This document shows, in pieces, positions 54,067-64,000 of a stretch of 64,000 bases of DNA (positions are counted from its first letter, which is position 1; each line of letters opens with the position of its first letter). Origin of the DNA: an uncultured Amylibacter sp. (GTDB lineage Bacteria; Pseudomonadota; Alphaproteobacteria; Rhodobacterales; Rhodobacteraceae); the NCBI GenBank assembly GCA_943846615.1, contig OX044354.1, forward strand, positions 2,373,001 through 2,437,000, written 5' to 3'. The position numbers and the translations under genes were made by a program. Under the pieces are notes generated by a model. That model made no database searches, was not told the origin of the DNA, and saw nothing but the letters and a program-made list of their open reading frames with translations.

Positions 54067-54534
54067 ATGTCATTTCAAATTCATGCACTTCCGGCGGAAC
54101 CCTTCACTAAGTACTTTGGTCTTAGCGCAGGACAATTGGCCGAGCGTGGTGCACAACTGCACATCGTTACCGAATCCCCTGGAACCCCATGCCGGGTCAG
54201 TTTGGCAGATGCAGAGGTCGGTGAAACAGTGGTTCTGTTGAGTTATGAACATCAACCTAACAACACCCCATACCGCGCCACCCATGCAATTTTCGAGCGC
54301 AAGGATGCCGTCCAAGCAATGCCTGACGTAAACACCATTCCAGAAGTGCTGGCGTCGCGCTTGTTATCCATTCGTGGATTTGACGCAACACACAACATGC
54401 GTGTTGCTGATGTTGTTGACGGGGTGGATTTGGCGGCGGCGCTGGATGGAATGTTTGCCACTGCGGGCGTGGACTATATCCACATCCACAATGCAAAACA
54501 GGGGTGTTTTGCGGCCCATGTGACACGCGCTTAA
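54067..54534 (+). CDS. DUF1203 domain protein
   Basis: A 155-residue protein with the DUF1203 pattern: FQIHALPAEPFTKYFGL, GTPCRVSLADAEVGETVVLLSYEHQPNNTPYRATHAIFERKDA, LLSIRGFDATHNMRVADVVDG and HNAKQGCFAAHVTRA. A family of unknown function, soluble. GGAG lies 7 nt before the ATG. A GC palindrome follows its stop. Confidence 0.88.
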   Translation: MSFQIHALPAEPFTKYFGLSAGQLAERGAQLHIVTESPGTPCRVSLADAEVGETVVLLSYEHQPNNTPYRATHAIFERKDAVQAMPDVNTIPEVLASRLLSIRGFDATHNMRVADVVDGVDLAAALDGMFATAGVDYIHIHNAKQGCFAAHVTRA

Positions 54535-54580
54535 CATAAAAAAATTTGAGATCTTTTTAATATCAGTGGCTTAAGTACGT

Positions 54581-54594
54581 GTCCGCGCGCGGAC
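54581..54594 (+). terminator. GC-rich palindrome after the DUF1203 gene
   Basis: GTCCGCGCGCGGAC, a perfect 14-bp palindrome 46 bp after the stop, followed by TCTTTCC. Likely a transcription end between convergent genes, although the T-run is poor. Confidence 0.4.
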
Positions 54595-54606
54595 TCTTTC
54601 CAAAAC

Positions 54607-54858
54607 CTACTTTTTCACATGCCCAGCACATTGACTGTACAAGTAATCCAAATTCTTCCGAGGCGTGCGATCAATGATCCGCTGGCCTTCTTTGCCGTGG
54701 TGCAGGATGTTATAAATTAGGCCGTAAACCGATTTCATATTTTTGCGATCTTTGATCTTTAGATCATAGGCGGCCAGATCCGCCCAGGCATCTGGCGCGC
54801 CGGAAATGACTTTGTCTAATTGTGCTTTCACTTCGGCGATGTCTGAATTCAGGCCCAT
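54607..54858 (-). CDS. 83-residue conserved-looking protein downstream of glmS
   Basis: A short helical protein, MGLNSDIAEVKAQLDKVISG... to ...LYSQCAGHVKK, mixed charge with one cysteine and no membrane segment. I do not recognise the family. It is 23 bp after glmS on the same strand, with AGGGGT about 5 nt before its ATG, so it is probably part of the glmU-glmS transcript. Function unknown. Confidence 0.6.
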   Translation of the reverse strand: MGLNSDIAEVKAQLDKVISGAPDAWADLAAYDLKIKDRKNMKSVYGLIYNILHHGKEGQRIIDRTPRKNLDYLYSQCAGHVKK

Positions 54859-54881
54859 GTTTTTACCCCTTAGGTATATGA

Positions 54882-56705
54882 CTATTCAACAGTCACAGAT
54901 TTCGCCAAATTTCGTGGCTGATCCACATCTGTACCCTTATGCACGGCGGTATGATAGGCCAAAAGCTGTGCTGGCAACGCATATAAAATCGGGGCGAATT
55001 CATTGGGAACCTTGGGCATCACAATGGTGCGCCATGTGCCATCCTCGGCCTCTGCTGCGCCGTCGGCATCGGTGATTAACAGCACACGTCCACCACGTGC
55101 CATAACCTCTTGCATATTGGAAATCGTTTTATCAAACAGATCGTCCTTGGGCGCCATCACAACAACGGGCATGTCTTCGTCCACCAGCGCAATCGGGCCG
55201 TGTTTTAATTCGCCACTTGCATAGCCTTCGGCGTGGATATAGCTGATTTCCTTAAGCTTTAACGCCCCTTCCAATGCCAACGGGAACATTGCGCCGCGGC
55301 CTAGGAATAATGCGTCTGATGCTTTGGATAATTCATGGGCGACTGATTTAATGTCTGCTTCGACGTTCAACGCGTCAACGATCAAAGAGGGCAGTTGCAA
55401 TAACGATGAAACCAATTCGGTTTCACGTGCCGCATCGATCAAGTCTTTTTCACGAGCCGCCTTGATCACCAATGAAATCAATACAGTCAGCTGGCAGGTA
55501 AAAGCTTTGGTTGATGCCACGCCGATTTCGGGGCCTGCGTGGATTTGCATGGATGCAGATGCTTCGCGTGAAATTGTGCTCTCTTCGACGTTCACAATGC
55601 CCAACGTTTTCATGTGGTTTGCATTGCAATACCGTAATGCCGCCAATGTATCGGCTGTTTCACCGGATTGGCTGACGAATATAGCAAGACCGTCAGTATC
55701 TACAGGGGGTTCACGGTAGCGGAATTCTGACGCAACATCCAGTTCTACAGGGATACGTGCAATTTGTTCGAACCAGTATTTAGCGACATTACAGGCCAGA
55801 TAGGCCGTGCCACAGGCAACCATGGTGATGCGGCTAATTTTGGTGAAATCCAGATCGACTTCGGGCAAAACAATCTGATCGCGTTCGCGGTTTAGATTGT
55901 GTTTGATCGCCTCAGCCAAGACAGCGGGTTGTTCCGCGATCTCCTTGGACATGAAATGCTTATGCGCACCTTTTTCAGCGCCTTGAGCTGACAATTCCAA
56001 GGTGCGCATTTCGCGGTTTGCCAATTCACCGTTTTCGTCGCGAATTTCCAGTGTTTCGCGCGTGATTACGGCGCTGTCGCCCTCTTCGAGGTAGGTGATT
56101 TTGTTTGTCATTGGTGCCAATGCGATGGCGTCTGAACCCACGAACATCTCGCCCTCACCGTGACCGATTGCCAGTGGCGAACCCTTGCGCGCCGCGATCA
56201 ACAAATCGTCGTGTCCGTCGAATAAGAAACACAACGCATATGCGCCCTCTAGGCGGGCGATGGTTTTATTTGCGGCCTCAATCGGTGCGTCGCCTTGGTC
56301 GATATAATGCATGCACAATTGAACGATGGTTTCGGTGTCGGTTTCCGAACGAAACTCTGCGCCGCCTGCGTTCAATTCATCGCGCAATGTTTTGAAATTT
56401 TCGATGATACCGTTGTGAACCACGGCAACCTTGCCTGCCTTGTGTGGGTGCGCGTTTGTGACAGAAGGCACGCCGTGGGTTGCCCAGCGCGTGTGGCCAA
56501 TGCCTGCTTTGCCCTTGATCGGTTCGTGAACTAATTTATCCGCCAAATTGACCAGTTTTCCGATTTCACGGCGACGTCCCAAAACGCCCTTGTCCACGGT
56601 TGCAATGCCCGCACTGTCATATCCGCGATATTCCAGACGTTTTAATGCGTCCACCAAAATTGGGGCTGCTTCGTGATTACCCAATACGCCTACGATACCA
56701 CACAT
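54882..56705 (-). CDS. glmS: Glutamine-fructose-6-phosphate aminotransferase (isomerising)
   Basis: A 607-residue GlmS: N-terminal Ntn glutaminase beginning at the catalytic Cys2 (MCGIVGVLGN) and two SIS isomerase domains (about 285-420 and 455-595; FVSQSGETADTLAALR, GRGAMFPLALEGALKLKE). The end ARNLAKSVTVE-type tail DVDQPRNLAKSVTVE is typical. It makes glucosamine-6-phosphate for peptidoglycan and LPS. It starts 1 bp after glmU. Confidence 0.97.
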   Translation of the reverse strand: MCGIVGVLGNHEAAPILVDALKRLEYRGYDSAGIATVDKGVLGRRREIGKLVNLADKLVHEPIKGKAGIGHTRWATHGVPSVTNAHPHKAGKVAVVHNGIIENFKTLRDELNAGGAEFRSETDTETIVQLCMHYIDQGDAPIEAANKTIARLEGAYALCFLFDGHDDLLIAARKGSPLAIGHGEGEMFVGSDAIALAPMTNKITYLEEGDSAVITRETLEIRDENGELANREMRTLELSAQGAEKGAHKHFMSKEIAEQPAVLAEAIKHNLNRERDQIVLPEVDLDFTKISRITMVACGTAYLACNVAKYWFEQIARIPVELDVASEFRYREPPVDTDGLAIFVSQSGETADTLAALRYCNANHMKTLGIVNVEESTISREASASMQIHAGPEIGVASTKAFTCQLTVLISLVIKAAREKDLIDAARETELVSSLLQLPSLIVDALNVEADIKSVAHELSKASDALFLGRGAMFPLALEGALKLKEISYIHAEGYASGELKHGPIALVDEDMPVVVMAPKDDLFDKTISNMQEVMARGGRVLLITDADGAAEAEDGTWRTIVMPKVPNEFAPILYALPAQLLAYHTAVHKGTDVDQPRNLAKSVTVE

Positions 56706-56706
56706 A

Positions 56707-58062
56707 TTATTGCCCCTTTTTCAACGCTGCTTTGGCTGATTTCAGTTTGTTCATCATCCGCAGGGCAAGGCCCTGTTTATTTTCTTGGCGCGCACGGCCC
56801 AATCCCAATGCTTCGTCAGGGACGTCTTTGGTAATGATCGATCCAGACCCTGTCATTGCATCATCGCCAACGCGAACGGGTGCGACCAAGGCAGTGTTCG
56901 ATCCAATGAATGCACGTGCGCCGATTTGTGTTTGATGTTTGAAGACACCATCATAATTACAGGTGATTGTGCCTGCGCCGATGTTCGCCTCGTCACCGAT
57001 GATTGCGTCACCTACATAGGAAAGGTGATTGATTTTTGCGCCTTCGCCAACTTGGGCGTTTTTGACTTCGCAGAAATTGCCGACCTTGGAATCATTGGCC
57101 AGTTCCGCACCAGGGCGCAAACGGGCGTAGGGGCCGACGACGGCACCTTTGGAAACATGGGCACCTTCAATATGGCTGAACGCACGGATTGTTGCGCCGC
57201 TTTCAATAGTCGAATCAGGGCCGAAAACCACGTTTTGTTCAATGATGACGTCACGCCCGATGACGGTGTCATATGCGAACCAAACAGATTCTGGGGCGGA
57301 TAATGTCGCGCCGTTAAGCATGGCATCACGGCGTGCGTTTTGTTGAAAATACCCTTCGGCGATTGCCAGTTCAACGCGCGAGTTCACGCCCATGCATTCT
57401 TCACCAGAACATGCCACGGCTGCGCATTTAAGATCGCGTTTGCGGGCCAAGCCTACCACATCGGTCAGGTAATACTCGCCGCTCGCATTTTCGTTGCTGA
57501 TCTCGCTGATCAATTCAAACAGCAATGCGCTGGGCGCGCAGATCACGCCAGAGTTACAGAAGCTTATGGATTTTTGAGTCTCAGTTGCATCCTTAGCCTC
57601 GACAATCGCGTCCAATGAACCATCATCGGCTAAAACTAAACGACCATAGCCTGTGGGTGGCGGTGCATCAAAGCCCAGCACAACAACGCTGGCACCATTG
57701 GCGCGTTCGTTTGCCATTTTGGACAGAGTGTCAGATGTGATGAATGGTGTGTCACCGTATAGTATGAATGCATCGCCATCGAATCCAGCCAGCGCATCGC
57801 GTGCCTGATCGACTGCGTGGCCAGTGCCCAACTGTTCGGTTTGCAAAACTATTTGAGCGTATGGATTGTAATCGAGTGCTGTTTTTTCAACCAATTCTGC
57901 ACCGTGCCCCGCAACGATGATGGTTTTCTGTGCATCAATGCCATCGCCTGCACGCATTGCGTGGATCAACAATGGTGCGCCTGCAACCTTGTGCAAGACC
58001 TTTGGTAAATCGGATTGCATGCGTGTGCCCATGCCGGCGGCCAAAATAATAACGGCTGAATT
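56707..58062 (-). CDS. glmU: Bifunctional GlcNAc-1-phosphate uridylyltransferase / GlcN-1-phosphate acetyltransferase
   Basis: A 451-residue enzyme making UDP-GlcNAc. N-terminal pyrophosphorylase domain opens with IILAAGMGTRMQSDLPKVLHKVAG; the C-terminal left-handed beta-helix hexapeptide repeats run from about 250 to 420 with the acetyltransferase site NHLSYVGDAIIGDEANIGAGTITCNYDG. The open frame reaches 58113, but the homologous start is the ATG at 58062. Adjacent glmS supplies the same pathway. Confidence 0.97.
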   Translation of the reverse strand, partial: NSAVIILAAGMGTRMQSDLPKVLHKVAGAPLLIHAMRAGDGIDAQKTIIVAGHGAELVEKTALDYNPYAQIVLQTEQLGTGHAVDQARDALAGFDGDAFILYGDTPFITSDTLSKMANERANGASVVVLGFDAPPPTGYGRLVLADDGSLDAIVEAKDATETQKSISFCNSGVICAPSALLFELISEISNENASGEYYLTDVVGLARKRDLKCAAVACSGEECMGVNSRVELAIAEGYFQQNARRDAMLNGATLSAPESVWFAYDTVIGRDVIIEQNVVFGPDSTIESGATIRAFSHIEGAHVSKGAVVGPYARLRPGAELANDSKVGNFCEVKNAQVGEGAKINHLSYVGDAIIGDEANIGAGTITCNYDGVFKHQTQIGARAFIGSNTALVAPVRVGDDAMTGSGSIITKDVPDEALGLGRARQENKQGLALRMMNKLKSAKAALKKGQ

Positions 58063-58194
58063 CATAACTTTTGTTCCCAATGCTCGGGTGCGTTCTATAC
58101 CGTTCTGTCGCACAGCAAAAGGGGGCGATTGCTCAAGAAGTCTTTCACTTCGTTACGAATTTGTGGCAAGCCTGTGAAAAGTGGAGGTATTGGC

Positions 58195-58857
58195 ATGAAA
58201 AGTGTGGTTTTTGATCTGGATGGGACGTTGGCGGATACCAGTGCGGATTTGATTGCGGCGGCGAATGCCTGTTTGGTTGACCTTGGGATTGATCAGACAT
58301 TGGATCCTGTTGCGGATGCGTTGACTGCATTTGCAGGGGGGCGTGCGATGTTGACGCTGGGTATGAAACGCGCCGATTGCTTTACCCAAGAAGCGGTTGA
58401 TGGGCAGTATCAGAATCTGTTGGCGCATTACGAGAAATATATCGATACTCATACAACACTGTATGACGGTGTGATTGATACGTTGGATGAACTTGCGCGA
58501 CGCGGCTATTTGTTGGGGGTATGCACCAACAAGCCAGCCTATCTAGCGGAAGAGTTGTTGAAGCGTCTGGGAATTCGTGATCGCTTTTTAGCGATGTTGG
58601 GGGCGGATACGTTGCCTGTGCGCAAACCCGATCCGGTGCACCTGTGGACAACGATTGACCAGATGGGCGGGCAACGGGACCGTGCGGTTTTGATTGGCGA
58701 TACGATTACGGATCGCGATGCGGCCAAGAACGCGGATGTGCCATGTATTTTGGTGTCGTTCGGCCCCGAGGGCGATGGGGTGAACCGCATGGCACCTTCG
58801 GCATTACTGGATCATTATTCCCAGTTACCTGATTTGGTGGATCGCATTATTCCCTAG
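58195..58857 (+). CDS. gph: Phosphoglycolate phosphatase-like HAD hydrolase
   Basis: A 220-residue HAD-IA phosphatase. Nucleophile motif VFDLDGTLADTSADL (Asp9), motif II in GVCTNKPAYLAEELL, motif III/IV in VRKPDPVHLW and VLIGDTITDRDAAKNADVPCILVSFG. The GPH type salvages 2-phosphoglycolate; other HAD substrates cannot be excluded. GGAGG 7 nt before the ATG at 58195 fixes the start. Divergent from glmU. Confidence 0.85.
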   Translation: MKSVVFDLDGTLADTSADLIAAANACLVDLGIDQTLDPVADALTAFAGGRAMLTLGMKRADCFTQEAVDGQYQNLLAHYEKYIDTHTTLYDGVIDTLDELARRGYLLGVCTNKPAYLAEELLKRLGIRDRFLAMLGADTLPVRKPDPVHLWTTIDQMGGQRDRAVLIGDTITDRDAAKNADVPCILVSFGPEGDGVNRMAPSALLDHYSQLPDLVDRIIP

Positions 58858-58906
58858 GGCATTTTTCGCGCTAAAAGGGTGGAAACAAATCATAGAAGAG
58901 GCCGAC

Positions 58907-60094
58907 ATGGTTTTGAAATTTAGAGGCGATTTTACGCAACAAGAACCTATCCCAGAGGCGGGCATCGAAGCCGCCGTGGCCGTGATGCGCCATGGGCGTT
59001 TGCACCGTTATAATACGGTGGATGGTGAAACGGCGGAAACGGTTTTATTGGAACAAGAATTCGCCGCTTTTAAGGGCGCGAAATATTGTTTGGCTGTAGC
59101 CTCTGGTGGCTATGCCTTGACCACGGCGTTGCGGGCCTGTGGGATCAAGCATGGTGATGCTGTGTTGACGAATGCGTTCACATTGGCGCCTGTTCCCGGT
59201 GCGATCCAAGGGGCAGGGGGGCGGCCTGTTTTTGTGGAAATTACGCCTGATCTGGTTTTGGATTTGGATGATTTATCGGCCAAGATTGCATCATCTGGGG
59301 CCAAGTTTTTGATGCTGTCGCATATGCGTGGGCATCTGGTGGATATGGAAGCGTTGATCGCGATTACAGATGCAGCTGGTGTGCAGGTGATTGAGGATTG
59401 TGCGCATACGATGGGGGCGAATTGGAATGGTGTTCCCAGCGGGCGTTCGGGTGTTGTTGGGTGTTATTCAACGCAGACGTTTAAGCATATCAATTCGGGC
59501 GAGGGCGGGTTGTTTGTGACCGATGACGCCGAGGTTATGGCGCGCGCGACGATGTTGTCTGGGTCCTACATGTTATATGGTAGTCACGCCGCCGGTGCGC
59601 CCAATGAGACGTTTGAGGATATTCGTCTGGAAACGCCGAATTGTTCGGGGCGGATGGATAATTTACGTGCGGCGATTTTGCGTCCGCAATTGGCGGATTT
59701 GCCCGCGCAGGCCGAACGTTGGAATGAACGATACCGCACGATTGAAGCTGGGTTGAATCAAGTGGAAAACCTGACACTGATCGAACGCCCTGCCAAGGAA
59801 TATTTTGTGGCGTCGTCGTTTCAGTTTTTGATGCCGAATTTTGATGCGGATCAAATTCAGACCCTTGTTGCCGCCTGTGCCGCACGCGGTGTGCAGTTGA
59901 AATGGTTTGGGGCGGATAAGCCGGTTGGGTTTACATCGCGCCATGACAGTTGGCGTTATGTTGATCCCCAAGATTTACCAAAGACCGATAAGATCATGGC
60001 GGGGCTGGTGGATATGCGTATTCCGCTGACATTATCGATGCAGGATTGTGAAACGATAGCGACGATTATCAAAGAAGAAGTGTCGAAGTTTTAG
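58907..60094 (+). CDS. DegT/DnrJ/EryC1/StrS family aminotransferase
   Basis: A 395-residue PLP enzyme of the sugar-aminotransferase family. Lys193 in YSTQTFKHINSGEGGLF is the PLP-binding residue and EDCAHTMGA (Asp164) stacks with the ring. AVASGGYALTTALRACGIKHGDAV is the phosphate-binding region. Usual role is amination of nucleotide 4-keto- or 3-keto-sugars for surface polysaccharide. No nucleotide-sugar dehydratase lies nearby, so the substrate is open. A frameshifted sulfotransferase lies downstream on the other strand. Confidence 0.88.
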   Translation: MVLKFRGDFTQQEPIPEAGIEAAVAVMRHGRLHRYNTVDGETAETVLLEQEFAAFKGAKYCLAVASGGYALTTALRACGIKHGDAVLTNAFTLAPVPGAIQGAGGRPVFVEITPDLVLDLDDLSAKIASSGAKFLMLSHMRGHLVDMEALIAITDAAGVQVIEDCAHTMGANWNGVPSGRSGVVGCYSTQTFKHINSGEGGLFVTDDAEVMARATMLSGSYMLYGSHAAGAPNETFEDIRLETPNCSGRMDNLRAAILRPQLADLPAQAERWNERYRTIEAGLNQVENLTLIERPAKEYFVASSFQFLMPNFDADQIQTLVAACAARGVQLKWFGADKPVGFTSRHDSWRYVDPQDLPKTDKIMAGLVDMRIPLTLSMQDCETIATIIKEEVSKF

Positions 60095-60277
60095 GGTCTG
60101 TTGGTTTTAAGGCTGTTTGGTCTTTAATTCGCAAAGGCAGCGTTCGCAGTACGGAACCCTTGTTTTACGGGGGGAAGCGATGCGCTGGGCGGGATTTCGT
60201 GGCAAAAGTTGATGGAAATTGCCTGTCATTAACGCTGTTAATAAGTGTTAACGAGGTTTGATACTTGCGTTTTTCAA

Positions 60278-60332
60278 CGTCTAGATAACGTCTAGATAAC
60301 GTCTAGCAAACGTCGGTATTGCGTCGGTATTT
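60278..60332. repeat. Five 11-bp tandem units
   Basis: Five consecutive units begin with CGTC at 60278, 60289, 60300, 60311 and 60322, exactly 11 bp apart: two identical CGTCTAGATAA, then CGTCTAGCAAA, CGTCGGTATTG and CGTCGGTATTT. They lie in a 287-bp gene-free gap (60095-60381) between convergent genes; otherwise this gap contains only A/T-rich sequence with TTAACG-like motifs and no gene that I can support. Confidence 0.75.
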
Positions 60333-60381
60333 TTTACTGATGTGAACATTAACTTTTTGACGGCGCGCGTTAACCTTTGCG

Positions 60382-61208
60382 TTAAAGTAACCATCCTTCT
60401 GGCGCTGCATCGCCAAAGCGTTCGCGGATGTATGCGTATTGCGGAGCCAGTTCGGTGGCGAAGTAATTTGCCACATCGTCGGGCAAATGTGCCGTGGGGG
60501 ATTTATTGATCCGCTTTTCCGTTTGCGCCGCAATCGGTGCGATGTCCAAGAAGCCGTAGAGGCGATCCAATAGATCACCGTCGAACATGTCCTCGTAAAA
60601 GCCGATGAAGACCTGTTCGGGGTCAAAGACCGCGTCGATGTTTTCAAGGGCCGATTTGTAATCACAGCGTGTGGAAAATTTGGGTTTGGACAGACAGGTT
60701 GCGGCGAATGCATTTAAGTCGCTGTCGTCCTTGGTGCGGAAATCAAAACGTAACATCGACCAAAGCCGCGCAATTGGATCGCGCATCAAGAAGATGATTT
60801 TTAATTTTGGAAATGCGTCTTTGATTTTTGCAACTCTGTGATGGGTAAGAGCATATAAGATGGTGTGATTTCACAATACAGGGGTTCACCCGACCAGCCA
60901 TCGGATAGGAACTCTATATAGTCCGAAGTTGGATTGGTTTTGCTGGTGCCGACAGACAAACGGTTTTGATGAACGGCGGCCAAGGCGGGTGATGTGCCTT
61001 TGGATTTCTCCAAACGCTTCTCCATGAATTTTTGTTTCCAGGCATTTGAATGATCTGGATCGACGAAGAAATGCATTTCCTTGATCGGGGTCATGTGGAT
61101 TTGAGGGTGGGCGCGTAGATGTTTGCCAAGCCAAGTCGTGCCGCAACGTTGTGCGCCGAGGCCGAGCAAAAAAGTCGCGGTTTCATGCATCGTGTCGGTT
61201 TGGGGCAT
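60382..61208 (-). pseudogene. Sulfotransferase gene broken by a frameshift
   Basis: Two minus-strand frames together form a sulfotransferase of about 270 residues. The first (61208-60801) has the phosphosulfate loop LLGLGAQRCGTTWLGKHLRAHP; it ends in a stop after ELQKSKTHFQN. The second (60789-60382 in another frame) has FLMRDPIARLWSMLRFDF, the 3'-phosphate motif, and the C-terminus. Adding one A to the A5 run (plus-strand TTTTT at 60825-60829) restores IKDAFPKLKIIFLMRDP in one frame. It is either a real frameshift mutation, a sequencing error in the homopolymer, or slippage. Confidence 0.8.
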
Positions 61209-61335
61209 TACAGCGGCCTACTAGATTTTGTTCAAAATTACCTAAGAAAACCATATGTGATGCCATCTGGGAAGGAAACCGCAATTTATAATGCAAAAAC
61301 ACCGCTAAAAAGCGTGTGTTTTTGCGTTCGGTTTG

Positions 61336-61364
61336 TTGACGCCACTGACGGGCACAGGTAGGAA
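61336..61364 (+). promoter_or_regulatory. Candidate nuo operon promoter
   Basis: TTGACG (61336-61341), 17-bp spacer, TAGGAA (61359-61364), about 44 bp before nuoA. The -10 is a weak match; no other hexamer pair in this 199-bp gap looks better. Confidence 0.35.
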
Positions 61365-61407
61365 AGGGCGAATAAATTTTTTGCTGCCAACCTGATTGGG
61401 GACTATC

Positions 61408-62297
<890 letters not shown>

Positions 62298-62302
62298 TCG
62301 AT

Positions 62303-62911
62303 ATGTCTGAAGTTTTGACAGAATTGGGCGAAGCAATCGCCGCGAAATTACCTGATGCGGTTACCGCGTCGGGTGTCAGTGATTTTGGCGATCTGGTTTT
62401 GAACGTAAAGTTGGATCAAATTCCAAAGGTTGTGGAATTTTTGAAATCCAATTCCGCGATGAAGTTTTCGACGTTGATTGATATTACTGCCGTTGATTAC
62501 CCATCACGCGCTGTGCGGTTCGAAATGGTTTACCATTTCTTGTCCATGTACACGAACACACGTATCCGCATTAAGGCACAAGTTGCCGAGGATGGTATCG
62601 TGCCATCAATTCATGAAATTCACCCTGGTGCGAACTGGTTTGAGCGTGAAGTATTCGACATGTATGGCGTGTTGTTTTCTGGTCACCCAGATTTGCGCCG
62701 CATCCTGACGGATTACGGTTTCCGTGGGTATCCATTGCGCAAAGATTTCCCAACGACGGGTTACACAGAGTTGCGTTACGACGAAGTTGCCAAGCGCGTG
62801 GTTTATGAACCCGTGACGTTGACACAAGAATATCGTCAATTTGATTTCATGTCCCCTTGGGAGGGTGCTGAATACATCCTGCCTGGTGATGACAAAGCGG
62901 AGGCGAAGTGA
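62303..62911 (+). CDS. nuoC: NADH-quinone oxidoreductase subunit C
   Basis: A 202-residue peripheral-arm subunit (30-kDa type). [55 protein letters not shown] is the diagnostic block. Separate from nuoD, as in most alphaproteobacteria (not the NuoCD fusion of enterics). Its TGA overlaps the nuoD ATG. Confidence 0.97.
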   Translation: MSEVLTELGEAIAAKLPDAVTASGVSDFGDLVLNVKLDQIPKVVEFLKSNSAMKFSTLIDITAVDYPSRAVRFEMVYHFLSMYTNTRIRIKAQVAEDGIVPSIHEIHPGANWFEREVFDMYGVLFSGHPDLRRILTDYGFRGYPLRKDFPTTGYTELRYDEVAKRVVYEPVTLTQEYRQFDFMSPWEGAEYILPGDDKAEAK

Positions 62912-64000
62912 TGGCTGACGGTAATTTTAACGACGCGCAATCTGGCGAACAGCGTATTCGTAATTTCAACATCAACTTTGGCCCACAGCACCCTGCCGCG
63001 CACGGTGTGTTGCGTTTGGTTTTGGAGCTGGATGGTGAGATCGTAGAGCGTTGCGATCCGCATATTGGCCTGCTGCACCGTGGTACAGAGAAGCTGATGG
63101 AGAGCCGCACGTATTTGCAAAACTTGCCATATTTCGATCGGTTGGATTATGTTGCGCCGATGAACCAAGAGCACGCATGGTGTTTGGCGATTGAGAAATT
63201 GTCTGGTGTCGAAGTACCACGTCGCGCGTCATTGATCCGCGTTTTGTACAGCGAAATTGGCCGTATTTTGAACCACATCTTGAACGTAACAACCCAAGCC
63301 ATGGACGTGGGCGCATTGACGCCGCCGTTGTGGGGTTTTGAGGAACGTGAGCATTTGATGGAGTTTTATGAACGTGCATCGGGTTCACGCCTGCACGCCG
63401 CATATTTCCGCCCAGGTGGTGTTCACCAAGATTTGCCGCAAGATTTGTTGGATGACATCATGGCATGGACCATGAGTTTTCCAGAAGTTTTAGCGGACAT
63501 CGATGGTTTGTTGACGGAAAACCGTATTTTCAAACAGCGTAACGTTGATATCGCCGTTGTGACCGAACAAGAGGCATTGGACTGGGGCTTTTCCGGTGTG
63601 ATGGTTCGTGGGTCTGGGATGGCGTGGGATTTACGCCGTGCACAACCGTATGAGTGTTACGACGAATTTGAATTCGACATTCCTGTGGGCAAAAATGGCG
63701 ATTGTTATGATCGTTACCTGTGCCGCATGCAAGAAATGCGCGAAAGCTTGAAGATTATTCAACAAGCGATCCAGAAGTTGGAAACCGCGACGGGTGATGT
63801 TTTGGCGCGTGGGAAATTGACCCCGCCGAAACGTGGCGACATGAAAACATCAATGGAAGCATTGATCCACCACTTTAAACTATACACCGAGGGCTTCAAA
63901 GTTCCCGAAGGTGAGGTTTACGTGGCTGTTGAGGCACCCAAAGGTGAATTTGGTGTGTTCTTGGTATCTGATGGATCAAACAAACCATATAAAACCAAAA
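62911..64000 (+). CDS. nuoD: NADH-quinone oxidoreductase subunit D (3' end beyond window)
   Basis: The 49-kDa quinone-site subunit of complex I; the first 363 residues are present and the gene runs off the right edge. [23 protein letters not shown] with the quinone-site His, [40 protein letters not shown] and [38 protein letters not shown] are classic. Overlaps nuoC by one base (TGATG). Confidence 0.97.
   Translation, partial: MADGNFNDAQSGEQRIRNFNINFGPQHPAAHGVLRLVLELDGEIVERCDPHIGLLHRGTEKLMESRTYLQNLPYFDRLDYVAPMNQEHAWCLAIEKLSGVEVPRRASLIRVLYSEIGRILNHILNVTTQAMDVGALTPPLWGFEEREHLMEFYERASGSRLHAAYFRPGGVHQDLPQDLLDDIMAWTMSFPEVLADIDGLLTENRIFKQRNVDIAVVTEQEALDWGFSGVMVRGSGMAWDLRRAQPYECYDEFEFDIPVGKNGDCYDRYLCRMQEMRESLKIIQQAIQKLETATGDVLARGKLTPPKRGDMKTSMEALIHHFKLYTEGFKVPEGEVYVAVEAPKGEFGVFLVSDGSNKPYKTK

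Noticed and set aside
60278..60332. CRISPR-like array
   Set aside because: Units are 11 bp with no unique spacers and there are no cas genes in the window.

Overview
The window looks like a contiguous chromosomal piece of an alphaproteobacterium of the order Rhodobacterales (Roseobacter/Rhodobacter group), with G+C near half by eye. The gene set supports this: cobS next to a J-domain gene and bolA; a four-subunit sarcosine oxidase; a DUF177 / rpmF-plsX-fabH / ihfA-merR cluster; a DksA with a degenerate zinc finger of the Rhodobacter RSP2654 type; an RNA methyltransferase/PIN pair of the RSP_2647/RSP_2648 type; a long-form dCTP deaminase; and the start of a nuoABCD operon. I see no rRNA, insertion sequence, prophage or CRISPR array. 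The species cannot be named from this.

Layout. 1-3.1 kb: cobS (cut by the left edge), J-domain protein, bolA, a DUF4177 protein and two small one-membrane-segment proteins. 3.1-11.9 kb: gatB, a DMSP-lyase-family cupin, pepN, malate synthase G, a class I glutamine-amidotransferase-like hydrolase and an MtfA/M90-type peptidase. 12-17.3 kb: dusA, a TauE/SafE exporter, then on the minus strand a chain of overlapping genes (ccmI, ruvX, DUF1289 and three tandem paralogous membrane proteins). 17.5-23.6 kb: sarcosine oxidase soxB-(unknown secreted protein)-soxD-soxA-soxG and a 55-residue protein. 24-30 kb: RNA methyltransferase and PIN protein, then a sulfide/persulfide cassette (Crp/Fnr regulator, DUF2892, persulfide-dioxygenase-like hydrolase, DUF442 protein, SulP transporter). 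30-37.5 kb: M48 peptidase, 55-residue membrane protein, DUF2927 lipoprotein and GNAT on the minus strand; dksA; FAD monooxygenase; xthA; a sulfotransferase-like protein and an ATP-grasp protein. 37.5-45.8 kb: erpA-like gene, dgt, argS, SPOR protein, nagZ, scpA, scpB, a small secreted protein, dcd and tRNA-Pro(GGG). 45.8-54.9 kb: merR, ihfA, fabH, plsX, rpmF, DUF177, bamE, msrB, olsB-like, moaA, an AlkD-like gene and DUF1203. 54.6-64 kb: glmS, glmU, a phosphoglycolate phosphatase, a DegT/DnrJ aminotransferase, a frameshifted sulfotransferase and nuoABC plus partial nuoD.

How the parts fit. Most genes are core housekeeping: cobalamin, tRNA and translation, envelope and fatty-acid synthesis, chromosome segregation, nucleotide pools and respiration. 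The accessory functions are methylated-amine catabolism (sarcosine oxidase), organosulfur or sulfide chemistry (DMSP-lyase-like cupin, sulfur cassette, TauE/SafE exporter) and probable glycoconjugate or sulfated-surface chemistry (two sulfotransferase-like genes, ATP-grasp, DegT aminotransferase).

The least explained features are these: a 14-bp inverted repeat that would bury the ribosome-binding site of the DMSP-lyase-like gene; the trio of paralogous membrane proteins in the ccmI chain; an unknown exported protein inside the sarcosine oxidase operon; five 11-bp tandem units near 60.3 kb; and an 18-bp palindrome that recurs between convergent genes 36 kb apart. All functional statements come from reading sequence and from remembered family knowledge; no database search was run.
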